From contig NZ_JAGJBY010000002.1 in NCBI RefSeq assembly GCF_020010905.1, positions 2,976,001 to 3,040,000 of the forward strand: 64,000 nucleotides of DNA, written 5' to 3'. The notes beneath the pieces are model-generated. The model was not told the origin of the DNA. It saw only the letters and a list, made by a program, of their open reading frames with translations, and searched no databases. Source of the DNA: Streptomyces acidiscabies (GTDB lineage Bacteria; Actinomycetota; Actinomycetes; Streptomycetales; Streptomycetaceae). The position numbers and the translations under genes were made by a program. Shown in pieces: positions 48,105-56,774 of this stretch. Within the stretch, counting starts at the first letter, position 1; each line of letters begins with the position of its first letter.

Positions 48105-50377
48105 CGAGCCCGGTCATCGTCCTCGACCTCAGGCAGGGCGCGAGCGGCCTCACGGACGCGGCCGGGCTGCGGTCCGCCGTCGCCGAACGGCTGCGCGAGG
48201 TGGGCCGGCCCGAACCCGCCGACGGCCACTACCGGTTCCTGATCGTCGACACGCCCGCCGGGCTCGGGCTGCGGCACAGCGTGTACGAGCGCGTCATCGC
48301 CTACGGCAAGCGGACCTCCGTACTCGCCCTGGCCGTCGGGGAGTTGACGCCGCCGCCGGAGCCGCCCGCGCCCACCGCCGAGGCGTGGGACCCGCTCGCG
48401 GGGCCGTGGGACTTCGGGCCGGGCGACGGCTGGGGCGCTTCCCCGGGCTCCGCCACAGCACCGGCGTACGCGCCCGCCGACCCCTGGAACCCCGGCGCCC
48501 CCGACCCCGCCCGCCCCACCCACCACGGCCCCCGCCTCACCCGCCCCGCCGCCCTCCGGGGCGAGGGCTGCGGGCTCCTGTGGGCCGGCGACCTTCGCGC
48601 GGCCCGCACGGCGGGCGACCCCGACGTCACCCCCGACGACCCCCGCGCCCTCTCCGTCCTCGTCGATGTCCTGTGCGGCCTCTTCGACGACGTCCTCGAC
48701 CGGCTCGCCGCCCTCACCGACTCCGCCGCCGTCCCCGCCGTCCGCTTCCTGGAGCACGACCTGTCCCCGGCGGCCCGCGACCGGGCCTGGACGGACGCCC
48801 TGCTGCGCCTCGCGGGCGACACCGAACAGCCCCTGCCGGAAGGGGTGCTGGACCTGGGCGACCTGCTCTCCGGAACCGGCGCGGACGTCCGCGCCACCCC
48901 CGGAGGCCGCCTGGACCGCTCCCGCAGGCGCTGCGCCGACACCCTCGCCGCGCTCGCCCGCGCCCGCCGCACCGGCGCTGCCCCCGACGCGCTGGCCGAC
49001 GCGGTGGAGGCCCTGGAACGCCACCGGGCCCTGATCGTCGAGGTGTTGAGGTTCGAGGACCCGCCGACGGCGGACGTGACGGTCGCGCCGAGCGCGCTCA
49101 CACGCGAGGACCTCGCGCGGGCCCTGCGCGTCGCGACCGAGCAACTCCTCGACCGGGGAACCCCGTTGCGCGCGGTGGCCGCGCAACTCGTCGCCCTCGG
49201 CGAGGAGATCGTGCCCGCCGCGAGCACGGAAGCCGTCTCGGAGGCCGACCGCCGCTGCTCGCCCGACCGCATCGCCGCGATCACCTCGCACCAGCCGTAC
49301 CCCGTCCGCCCCAGCCTCCCGCTCGCCCTCCTCGCGGGCGCCGCGTCCGGGCTCGTGCCACTGGGCGCGCCGGTCGTGCTGGCCGCGATCTGGGCGGGCC
49401 TGCGGAACCTCAGGGCCGGGCTCCTCGCGACCGCCGCCTTCGTCCCCGGCGTCGCGGCCGGCGTCCTCGCGGCCCGCGCGCTCGACCTGCCCGCCTGGAC
49501 CCCCGTACCCGCCCTGACCTGCGGCCTGCTCGCCGCCCTGCTGCTGGCCCGCCTCGGCCGGCGGGCCGCCGCCGACGCCTGGTGGCGGACCTCCGGCGCC
49601 GACGGCACCGGCCGTATCCTCACCGACCTCGACGCGGCCCTCGCCGAGGGCGCCGCCCGCCGCTGGTGGGCCGCCGGGCACCGCCGCGACCTCGCCGACC
49701 TGGCCCGCGCCGCCGCTGGGGTCCTGCGCGCCGCCGCCGACACCGCCCAGGAGTGCGCGGGCGTCCCCCGGCCCCGGCAAGGGGCGTACGACAGCCTGGG
49801 GGAGGGCCTCAGGCTCGTCCCGCCGGAGCTGCTCGACCCGCCGACGGCCACCGGCGCCGACGTACCCCGCTGGCTGGGCCGCGAGGCCGGCGAGGGCGGA
49901 CCGGCGCTGGTCGCGACCCTGCGCGACGACCTCGACGCGGCCGTACGCACCACCCTCAGCTGGAGCGCGTCCCGGACGCGCGGTGACGTACGCGCCCTGT
50001 TCGACGCGGCCCGGCGGCACATCGACCGGCACGGCGTCGTCGCCCCCTCCCCGCACCGCCCCGACCGTGAACGCCCCGACACGGAGGCGCTGTTGGGGGT
50101 CGCCGCCCGCGAATCCGATGATGACGCGGCGGATACGGCGGACCTCGTCGAACTGGTCACGCCGAAACAGTCCGCGCTGCTCAGCAAGGACCCCGGCCAG
50201 GCCCGCCGCATCCGGTTCGCCCCGCACACCGCGCGCCGCCCCGCCTGGGCCGCCGACCAGCCCGTCCTCTTCCCCGGCCGCTACAGCGGCACCCTGCGCC
50301 TCACCCCCCTGCGCCACGGCGTCATCGACACCGTCCGCCGCACCGCTGCCGCCGCCGACACCGAGGACACCTGGTGA
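48101..50377 (+). CDS. Multi-pass membrane protein of the tubulin-GTPase operon
   Basis: A 758-aa protein that starts MTSPVIVLDLRQGASGLTDA. It has a Pro-rich stretch (~85-145), a helical cytoplasmic-type region, then three hydrophobic segments between residues ~405 and 487 (LPLALLAGAASGLVPLGAPV, AGLLATAAFVPGVAAGVLAA, TCGLLAALLLARL), and a ~270-residue C-terminal region. No enzymatic motif is seen. It probably anchors the tubulin-like and GTPase proteins to the membrane. Coupled to both neighbours by ATGA and GTGA overlaps, it is a core member of the system. I do not recognise a named family. Confidence 0.75.
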   Translation: MTSPVIVLDLRQGASGLTDAAGLRSAVAERLREVGRPEPADGHYRFLIVDTPAGLGLRHSVYERVIAYGKRTSVLALAVGELTPPPEPPAPTAEAWDPLAGPWDFGPGDGWGASPGSATAPAYAPADPWNPGAPDPARPTHHGPRLTRPAALRGEGCGLLWAGDLRAARTAGDPDVTPDDPRALSVLVDVLCGLFDDVLDRLAALTDSAAVPAVRFLEHDLSPAARDRAWTDALLRLAGDTEQPLPEGVLDLGDLLSGTGADVRATPGGRLDRSRRRCADTLAALARARRTGAAPDALADAVEALERHRALIVEVLRFEDPPTADVTVAPSALTREDLARALRVATEQLLDRGTPLRAVAAQLVALGEEIVPAASTEAVSEADRRCSPDRIAAITSHQPYPVRPSLPLALLAGAASGLVPLGAPVVLAAIWAGLRNLRAGLLATAAFVPGVAAGVLAARALDLPAWTPVPALTCGLLAALLLARLGRRAAADAWWRTSGADGTGRILTDLDAALAEGAARRWWAAGHRRDLADLARAAAGVLRAAADTAQECAGVPRPRQGAYDSLGEGLRLVPPELLDPPTATGADVPRWLGREAGEGGPALVATLRDDLDAAVRTTLSWSASRTRGDVRALFDAARRHIDRHGVVAPSPHRPDRERPDTEALLGVAARESDDDAADTADLVELVTPKQSALLSKDPGQARRIRFAPHTARRPAWAADQPVLFPGRYSGTLRLTPLRHGVIDTVRRTAAAADTEDTW

Positions 50378-51327
50378 ACGACACCCCCAAGGGCCGCCTG
50401 TCCTTCCTCACCCCGCAGGGCGTACGCCGCACCGAGCCCGTGACCGTCGGCGAACCCCGCCGCCGCACCGTCCCGCCCCCGCTCACCGCCCGCGACGCAC
50501 GCCTCGCCGACCGCCCCGTCGTCCGGCTCACCGCCGCCGACCCCGAGACCGGACCCGCCCGCCTCGAAGCCGAGGCCCGCGCCGCGCTCACCGTGCACCG
50601 CGCCTTCGGCACCACCCCCTACCGCAGCCTGTTCCCGGCGCTCGTCGGCCACGACATGGACGCCGACGAGCCGTTCCTCCTCTACGAGCCCCCGCGCGGC
50701 GAACCAGCCGCCCGCCTCTCCTACGGCATCTCCACCACCGAACAGCGCACCGTGGAACGCGACTTGGTGCTCGCCGTCCGGCTCCTGGAGAGCGTCGGGC
50801 TGGTCCACACGGGGCTCGTCCCGGCGGCCGTGCGCTGGGACGGCAAACACGTCCAGCTCTGGGACCTCGCCTCCGCCGCCCCGCTCGGCGCACCCCGGCT
50901 GCCCGCCGGGACCCCGCCGTACGCATCTCCCGAACAACGCAGGGGAGTTGGCCGCTACGACGCCCGCGACGCCCTGTGGAGCGCCGCGCAGATCGTCTAC
51001 CAGCTCGCCGCCGGACACCCCGGCGACCCCGACGGGCCGCCCGCCGACCTCGCCTCCTACCGCTCCCTCGAACTCGGCGACGCCTTCGCCCCCTTGGCCG
51101 ACGCCCGCCCCGAACCCGCCCTGGTCCTGGCCCGGTTGATGCCGGGCCCCGACCCGGCCGCGCTCGCCGAGGCCCGCCCCGACCCCCTCGAACCCCACCG
51201 GCAGGAGTACGACCGCGCGATGGAACGCAAACGCAGGGCCGCCGGCGTCGTCCCCGACCGGCCCCCCGCCCCCGCCGGGCCCGGGCCCGCCCGGCGCCGC
51301 ACCTGGTTCGGCGGGAGGGCCTACTGA
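50374..51327 (+). CDS. Second pseudokinase of the system
   Basis: A 317-aa protein with a degenerate protein-kinase C-lobe: LLESVGLVHTGLVPAAVRWD in place of HRDxxxxN, VQLWDLASAAPLG in place of DFG, then GTPPYASPEQRRG and DALWSAAQIVYQLAAG. Catalytic Asp, Asn and a recognisable glycine loop are missing, so it should not phosphorylate. The last 60 residues are Pro/Arg-rich. It starts with GTG inside the upstream stop (GTGA) and ends one base before the GTPase gene. Together with the pseudokinase half of the fusion at 36710 it suggests kinase-like folds are used here as binding modules. Confidence 0.75.
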   Translation: MNDTPKGRLSFLTPQGVRRTEPVTVGEPRRRTVPPPLTARDARLADRPVVRLTAADPETGPARLEAEARAALTVHRAFGTTPYRSLFPALVGHDMDADEPFLLYEPPRGEPAARLSYGISTTEQRTVERDLVLAVRLLESVGLVHTGLVPAAVRWDGKHVQLWDLASAAPLGAPRLPAGTPPYASPEQRRGVGRYDARDALWSAAQIVYQLAAGHPGDPDGPPADLASYRSLELGDAFAPLADARPEPALVLARLMPGPDPAALAEARPDPLEPHRQEYDRAMERKRRAAGVVPDRPPAPAGPGPARRRTWFGGRAY

Positions 51328-51328
51328 G

Positions 51329-52405
51329 ATGACCGTCCACGAACGCGTCCTGTGCCCCTACTGCCTCGACCACGTCCAGTACGACGAGTCCCGGCTGCAC
51401 CGCCGCACCGAGACCTTCAGCTACGAACGCCTCGACCCCGCCGACCTCGTCAGCCCCCTGCGCCGCGCCGACGTCCTGCGCTCCGCGTTCCAGGCGTGCG
51501 CCGGCGCCGAGGGCGGCGAACCCCACTTCGTGCCCGTCCCCTACCTCACCAACGGCCGCCCCTTCACCGTCGCCATGATCGGCGCCTCCGGCAGCGGCAA
51601 GAGCCACCTCCTCACCCAGATGGTCGCCGAGGTCATCGGCGGCGGCCTCGACCCCTACGGCGTGCGCTGGCAGTCCGTGAACCCCGCCGACCACGCCGCG
51701 TTCGTCCGCGAACGCGTCGTACGGCTGCGCCAGGGACGGCAGTTGGAGGCCACCGGGCAGACCTCGTTCGCCGAGTTCGTCGAAGCGCTCCTGCTCACCG
51801 GCGCCGACCGGCAGGTACGGCCCGTCGCCTTCTTCGACCTCGGCGGCGAGGACCTCATGCGCACCGACAGCCTGCTGCGCTTCCTCCTCGGCGTCGACGC
51901 CCTCGTCTTCGTCGTCGACCCGCTGCTCGCCCTCAAGCTGCCCCACCTCGACGAGCCCCGCAAGGACGCCGGGCTCGAACTCACCGGCAGCGACCCGGCG
52001 TTCGAGACCGTCCTCGACCGGCTCCCGCTGCGCGACGGCTACCTCGACATCCCCTGCGCGCTCGTCGTCGGCAAGGCCGACCTGCTGCGCTTCGAACCCC
52101 CGGTGGACCGCTGGCTCGGCCAGGACTCCTCGTACGACCCCCGGCTGCTGCGGGAGGAGAGCCGCGACGCGTACGCCTTCCTGCGCCGGCACGCCGACCC
52201 CGGCTGGCTGCGGCCCTTCGACAGCGCGCTGCGCTGCACGCTGCACTTCGCGTCCGCGACCGGGGGCAGTGCGCGTGACAGCCACTTCCCCCAAGGGGTG
52301 CGCTCCCGGCGGGTGTTGGGGCCACTCGTGTCCATCCTCGCGATGTGCGGCATGTTCACGAAGGAGACCGCTGCGGGGGGTGTCGCCGGTGGCGGACTCC
52401 GCTGA
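51329..52405 (+). CDS. TRAFAC-like P-loop GTPase with N-terminal CPYC motif
   Basis: A 358-aa protein. The N-terminal CPYC (one half of a zinc ribbon) precedes a P-loop GASGSGKS at 85-92, a switch-like DLGGEDLMRTDSLL, and VVGKADLL in the place of the NKxD guanine motif. FVVDPLLALKLPHL fits the strand before it. This is the pattern of the GTPases predicted to partner tubulin-like and GAP1-type proteins in actinobacterial conflict systems. Its coding region overlaps the start of the next gene by 17 nt. The nucleotide (GTP versus ATP) cannot be fixed by eye, since the specificity motif is GKAD rather than NKxD. Confidence 0.82.
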   Translation: MTVHERVLCPYCLDHVQYDESRLHRRTETFSYERLDPADLVSPLRRADVLRSAFQACAGAEGGEPHFVPVPYLTNGRPFTVAMIGASGSGKSHLLTQMVAEVIGGGLDPYGVRWQSVNPADHAAFVRERVVRLRQGRQLEATGQTSFAEFVEALLLTGADRQVRPVAFFDLGGEDLMRTDSLLRFLLGVDALVFVVDPLLALKLPHLDEPRKDAGLELTGSDPAFETVLDRLPLRDGYLDIPCALVVGKADLLRFEPPVDRWLGQDSSYDPRLLREESRDAYAFLRRHADPGWLRPFDSALRCTLHFASATGGSARDSHFPQGVRSRRVLGPLVSILAMCGMFTKETAAGGVAGGGLR

Positions 52406-54509
52406 CGCCGACCTCCTGCTGTTCCGCTGGGAGGGCAACCGCGACCGGTACGGCACCGGGATCGCGGCGAGCGCGCACTCCTGCGGGGAGGCGCGGGCCG
52501 AGGAACTGCGGCTGCTGCTGGCGCCGTTGCTGCGGGTGGAGGGCGCGCAGAGCCGCCGCTCCAGCGTCGTACGGTGCTTCGACCCGGCCACCGGCGAAGC
52601 CGTCGTCGTCCACCGCCGGCCCGCACTCGACGCGCGCGGCCGGGAGTCGACCGTCTCCCGCGTGCTCGTCGGCGACCCCGCGCTCCTCACCGCCCGCGAC
52701 TCCGTCACCCTCGCCGACCAGCACTGGGAGTGGCTCGGCGTGCCCGACGACGTGTCCGGGAAACTGGAGCGGGTGCCCACCGACACCGTGCGCGGGCAGT
52801 TCGCGGAGGCGTTTCCGCGCTACCTGAACAACGTCGCCTACATCCGTACGCCGCTCGAAGTCGCCGTCGCCCAGCTCATCCGGACGCCGGGGCACCGGCT
52901 CACCTTCCTGCGCCGCGAGGTGCAGAGCCTGGAGAAGGCCAGCTATGCGCCGCTGCTCATCTGGGGGGTGTGCGCGATGCTCGGGGAGTGGCTCGGGGAC
53001 ACGTCGTTGACGTACGCCAGCTTCGACACCCAGGCCGATGCGCGGCTGCGGCTCGTCTGCGTGCCGGAGTGGCCCCGGTCGGCGGTGGGGGGAGTCGGCG
53101 TGGAACGGATCTCCTTCGCGCAGGCGCCCCGGGACGAGGCCCGGCAAGTCGCCGCGCGGCTCGTGGAGTTGTTCCTCGCCGAGCCGGAGAGGCCGGAGGC
53201 GCTCGCGGCGGTGCTGCGGGGATGTCCGGGGCCCGGGGACATGGGGGCGGGGGAGCGGCTGGACCGGTTGATCGGGGGGTTGGTGGGGGGTGGGGGAGAG
53301 GTGCGGGCAGTTCCTGTGGTGGAGAGGGGGCCCGAGGTGGTGCCTGGGCAGGGGCCTGAGGTGCTGTCAGAGGTCGTGTCCGAGGCGGTGTCCGAGGTGG
53401 TGCCCGAGGTGCCGGCCGCGCCGGAACCCGTACCCGTAGTACCCGTGATACCCGTAGCACCCGCGCCGGAGCCGACACCCGTCTCCCCGCTGGTCATCCC
53501 CGTACCCTCCGTAGTACCCGTCGTACCCCTCGTGGTCCGCGCAGTTCCTGTGGACCCTCCTCACCCCCCACCCCCCGACCCGCTACCCCCCGTCGCCGCC
53601 TACGTCCCCGTCGACCCCCTACCCGTAATGCCCGTAGTACCCGTAGTACCCCCCCTCCCCAAGTCCTACGACCACCCCGCCCCGCAACTCCCCGCCCCCG
53701 AACCCCCGCCCCGAGCCGACCGCCACCTCCCCCACCGCACCCGACGCCTCGGCCGTCTAGTCAAGTACTCCTCCCCGGAGTGGTGGCGTCAGCGGCCCAC
53801 CCGGGAGGCACCCGGCCCCCTCCTCACCCGGCTGACGGGACTGGACCGCCTGTCCGACGGCACCCTCTGCGGGGAACTCGCCCGCCCCGACCTGTCCCCC
53901 CGGGCCGCGCAGGAGATCCTGCGGGCGCTGGAACGCCGGACCAGGTGGCGTACGTTCGCGGAGGCCGTCGCCCTCGCCGGGACCGTCTTCGGCCACGGCA
54001 TGTTCCTGCGGAGCGAGTGGCGGACGGCGCTCGCCGAGGAGGACACCCGGCACGGGGGAGTCGCGGGCGCCGTACGGATGTTCCGCTGGGCGGTGCTGCC
54101 GTACCTGGGCCGGCCGGAGCTGGCGGCGAGGGTGACCGGGATGCTGGCACCGCTGGCGCACCGACAGCCGCCGGAGGTACGGGAGTTCTGGCGCCGCGCG
54201 CTGTTCGAGCAGGACCCCGCGCCGGAGCTGCCGGCCGTGCTGTGGCGGGAGCTGGCGAGGACCCGGCCGTGGGAGGAGCACGTACCGGTACCGGACGAGC
54301 TGAGCCCCATCATCGAGTTCGACCACCCGGCCCCGGCGGACCACGTACCCCCTCAGTCGTACCCGGTGACTACCCCCGCCCCTCCCCTCACCCCCATCCG
54401 CACCACCCACCGCACCCCCTCACCCCCCGACGACACCGCGAAGTTCGTCACGATCGCCCTGGCCCTGCTCGCCCTCTTCGTCCTGCTCATCCTCCTGCTG
54501 AACCGGTAA
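52389..54509 (+). CDS. GTPase-associated protein (GAP1-like), tail-anchored
   Basis: A 706-aa protein beginning MADSADADLLLFRWEGNRDR. The N-terminal ~300 residues resemble the GAP1 N and middle regions that accompany such GTPases (SVVRCFDPATGEAVVVHRRP, YLNNVAYIRTPLEVAVAQLI). A ~150-residue Pro/Val/Glu-rich linker follows (VPVVPVIPVAPAPEPTPVSP), then a helical domain and one C-terminal membrane helix (FVTIALALLALFVLLILLLN). It is thus anchored at the membrane by its tail. The GTG at 52389 lies 9 nt after a GGGGG run; GTG 52380 is an alternative. It overlaps the GTPase gene, which supports a physical pair. It is the last gene of the operon. Confidence 0.75.
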   Translation: MADSADADLLLFRWEGNRDRYGTGIAASAHSCGEARAEELRLLLAPLLRVEGAQSRRSSVVRCFDPATGEAVVVHRRPALDARGRESTVSRVLVGDPALLTARDSVTLADQHWEWLGVPDDVSGKLERVPTDTVRGQFAEAFPRYLNNVAYIRTPLEVAVAQLIRTPGHRLTFLRREVQSLEKASYAPLLIWGVCAMLGEWLGDTSLTYASFDTQADARLRLVCVPEWPRSAVGGVGVERISFAQAPRDEARQVAARLVELFLAEPERPEALAAVLRGCPGPGDMGAGERLDRLIGGLVGGGGEVRAVPVVERGPEVVPGQGPEVLSEVVSEAVSEVVPEVPAAPEPVPVVPVIPVAPAPEPTPVSPLVIPVPSVVPVVPLVVRAVPVDPPHPPPPDPLPPVAAYVPVDPLPVMPVVPVVPPLPKSYDHPAPQLPAPEPPPRADRHLPHRTRRLGRLVKYSSPEWWRQRPTREAPGPLLTRLTGLDRLSDGTLCGELARPDLSPRAAQEILRALERRTRWRTFAEAVALAGTVFGHGMFLRSEWRTALAEEDTRHGGVAGAVRMFRWAVLPYLGRPELAARVTGMLAPLAHRQPPEVREFWRRALFEQDPAPELPAVLWRELARTRPWEEHVPVPDELSPIIEFDHPAPADHVPPQSYPVTTPAPPLTPIRTTHRTPSPPDDTAKFVTIALALLALFVLLILLLNR

Positions 54510-54675
54510 GCCTCTTACCTCCCTCCGACCCCGCCGCCCCCACCCGTACCCGTCGCCTTCACGCCACCGCCACCCACCCCACCCCGCTCGTTCGACCCCC
54601 CTCGCGACACTCCTGGCGCACGCATTCCGACACGAACCGGCCGGCAGACGTCCGCCCAGGTCGAGAGGGACCCCC

Positions 54676-56697
54676 ATGTCAGAGGTCAACCGGCGCCGCT
54701 TTCTCCAACTCGCGGGTGCCACCACGGCGTTCACCGCGCTGTCCGGGAGCATCGAGCGGGCGGCGGCGCTGCCCGCGAACCATCGGACGGGGTCGATCGA
54801 GGACGTCGAGCACATCGTCGTCCTGATGCAGGAGAACCGCTCCTTCGACCACTACTTCGGCCGGATGAGCGGCGTACGCGGCTTCGGCGACCCGCGCCCG
54901 GTCGTCACCCGCCAGGACGGCAAGCCGGTCTGGTACCAGTCGGACGGCAAGAAGGACGTCCTGCCCTTCCGCCCCGACCACGACGACCTGGGCCTCGCCT
55001 TCGTCCAGGACCTCCCGCACGGCTGGAACGACGGCCACGCCGCGTTCGACGGCGGCAAGTACGACAAGTGGGTCCCCTCGAAGGGCTCCACGACGATGGC
55101 GTACCTGCAACGCGGCGACATCCCCTTCCACTACGCGCTCGCCGACTCCTTCACGATCTGCGACTCGTACCACTGCTCGTTCATCGGCTCGACCGACCCC
55201 AACCGGTACTACCTGTGGACGGGTCACACCGGTAACGACGGAAAGGGCGGCGGCCCGGTCCTCGGCAACGACGAGGCCGGGTACTCCTGGACGACGTACC
55301 CGGAGCGGCTGGAGAAGGCGGGTGTCTCCTGGAAGATCTACCAGGACGCCGGTGACGGTCTCGACAAGGCGGGCGGCTGGGGCTGGATCCAGGACGCCTA
55401 CCGGGGCAACTACGGCGACAACTCGCTCCTGTACTTCACCCAGTACCAGAACGCGAAGCCCGGCGACGCCCTCTACGACAAGGCCCGCACCGGCACTGAC
55501 GCCAAGAACGGCGAGGACTACTTCGCGCAGCTGAAGGCCGACGTCAAGGCGGACAAGCTCCCGCAGATCTCCTGGATCGTCGCCCCCGAGGCGTTCACCG
55601 AGCACCCCAACTGGCCCGCGAACTACGGGGCTTGGTACGTCTCGCAGGTCCTCGACGCGCTCACCTCGAACCCCGAGGTGTGGTCGAAGACGGCCCTGTT
55701 CATCACGTACGACGAGAACGACGGCTTCTTCGACCACGTCGTACCCCCCTTCGCGGAGGAGGGCCGCTCGACGGTCGAGGTCGGCACCGAGGTCTTCAAG
55801 GGCGATGCCGCAGGGCACGTCCCCGGCCCCTACGGGCTCGGCCAGCGCGTCCCGATGATCGTCGTCTCGCCCTGGAGCAAGGGCGGTTACGTCTGCTCCG
55901 AGACCCTCGACCACACCTCGGTCATCCGGTTCATGGAGCGCCGCTTCGGCGTCCACGAGCCCAACATCTCGCCCTGGCGGCGCGCGGTCTGCGGCGACCT
56001 GACGGCCGCGTTCGACTTCTCCCGCAAGGACGTCCGCCCGGTGACGCTGCCCTCGACGGCCGCGTACGAGCCCGCCGACCGTAACCGGCACCCCGACTAC
56101 GTCCCGACCCCGCCGGCCCACCCCGCCCTGCCCCGGCAGGAGCGCGGCCACCGGCCCACCCGGCCCCTCCGGTACGCGCCCAGCGTCGACGCGAAGACCG
56201 GCTCCGGGGCGCTGACCCTGACGTTCGCCTCCGGGGCGCACGCCGGGGGCGCGTTCCTCGTCACCACGCCCGGCGTAACTCCCCGGAGCTACACGACCGG
56301 CGCGGGCAAGAAGATCTCGGACACCTTCACGGGCGCCTCCTACGACCTCACGGTCCACGGGCCGGCCGGCTTCCTGCGCACCTTCAAGGGCGAGACCGCG
56401 CACACCGGCCCCGAGGTCGTCGCCCGCCATGTCGGCGACCACGTCGAGCTGACCTTCACCAACAAGTCCAAGGACACGGTCGAACTCCGCGTCACCGACG
56501 CGTACCGCTCCCGTACCACCACGGTGAAGCTCCGCCCGAAGGCCGTCCTCAAGCGCACGGTCGAGACGAGTAAGGGCCACCGCTGGTACGACCTGACGGT
56601 CACCTCGCACGCCTCCTCCACGTTCCTGCGCCGGTTCGCGGGGCACGTGGAGAACGGACGGCCGGGGGTCAGCGACCCGGCGATCATCACCGAGTAG
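54676..56697 (+). CDS. Phospholipase C, phosphocholine-type, Tat-exported
   Basis: A 673-aa secreted phosphoesterase. The twin-arginine signal NRRRFLQLAGATTAFTA is followed by the family hallmark MQENRSFDHYFG (metal/catalytic start of the PF04185 fold). Further metal-site segments are SFTICDSYHCSFIGSTDPNR, ITYDENDGFFDHVVPP and ETLDHTSVIRFMERRF. The C-terminal ~190 residues are two beta-rich repeats typical of bacterial non-hemolytic phospholipase C. It cleaves phosphatidylcholine-type lipids to release the phosphorylated head group, with likely roles in phosphate or choline scavenging. It has its own promoter region (166 bp gap upstream) and ends at a bidirectional terminator. Confidence 0.95.
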   Translation: MSEVNRRRFLQLAGATTAFTALSGSIERAAALPANHRTGSIEDVEHIVVLMQENRSFDHYFGRMSGVRGFGDPRPVVTRQDGKPVWYQSDGKKDVLPFRPDHDDLGLAFVQDLPHGWNDGHAAFDGGKYDKWVPSKGSTTMAYLQRGDIPFHYALADSFTICDSYHCSFIGSTDPNRYYLWTGHTGNDGKGGGPVLGNDEAGYSWTTYPERLEKAGVSWKIYQDAGDGLDKAGGWGWIQDAYRGNYGDNSLLYFTQYQNAKPGDALYDKARTGTDAKNGEDYFAQLKADVKADKLPQISWIVAPEAFTEHPNWPANYGAWYVSQVLDALTSNPEVWSKTALFITYDENDGFFDHVVPPFAEEGRSTVEVGTEVFKGDAAGHVPGPYGLGQRVPMIVVSPWSKGGYVCSETLDHTSVIRFMERRFGVHEPNISPWRRAVCGDLTAAFDFSRKDVRPVTLPSTAAYEPADRNRHPDYVPTPPAHPALPRQERGHRPTRPLRYAPSVDAKTGSGALTLTFASGAHAGGAFLVTTPGVTPRSYTTGAGKKISDTFTGASYDLTVHGPAGFLRTFKGETAHTGPEVVARHVGDHVELTFTNKSKDTVELRVTDAYRSRTTTVKLRPKAVLKRTVETSKGHRWYDLTVTSHASSTFLRRFAGHVENGRPGVSDPAIITE

Positions 56698-56709
56698 TCG
56701 TACCCGGGT

Positions 56710-56757
56710 AGTACTACGGGACCACTCACCCGAGGGGGCGGGTGGTCCCGTAGTACT
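56710..56757. terminator. Bidirectional terminator, 16-bp perfect stem
   Basis: The arms AGTACTACGGGACCAC and GTGGTCCCGTAGTACT are perfect inverted copies around a 16-nt loop that can itself pair partly. It lies between the convergent phospholipase C and DUF4157 genes. Confidence 0.85.
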
Positions 56758-56774
56758 GGGTCACACGTACCGGA

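Noticed and set aside
53290..53700. Val/Pro repeat region in the GAP1-like gene as a separate repeat locus
   Set aside because: It is in frame and reads as a Pro/Val/Glu-rich interdomain linker; the DNA repeats are short and irregular.
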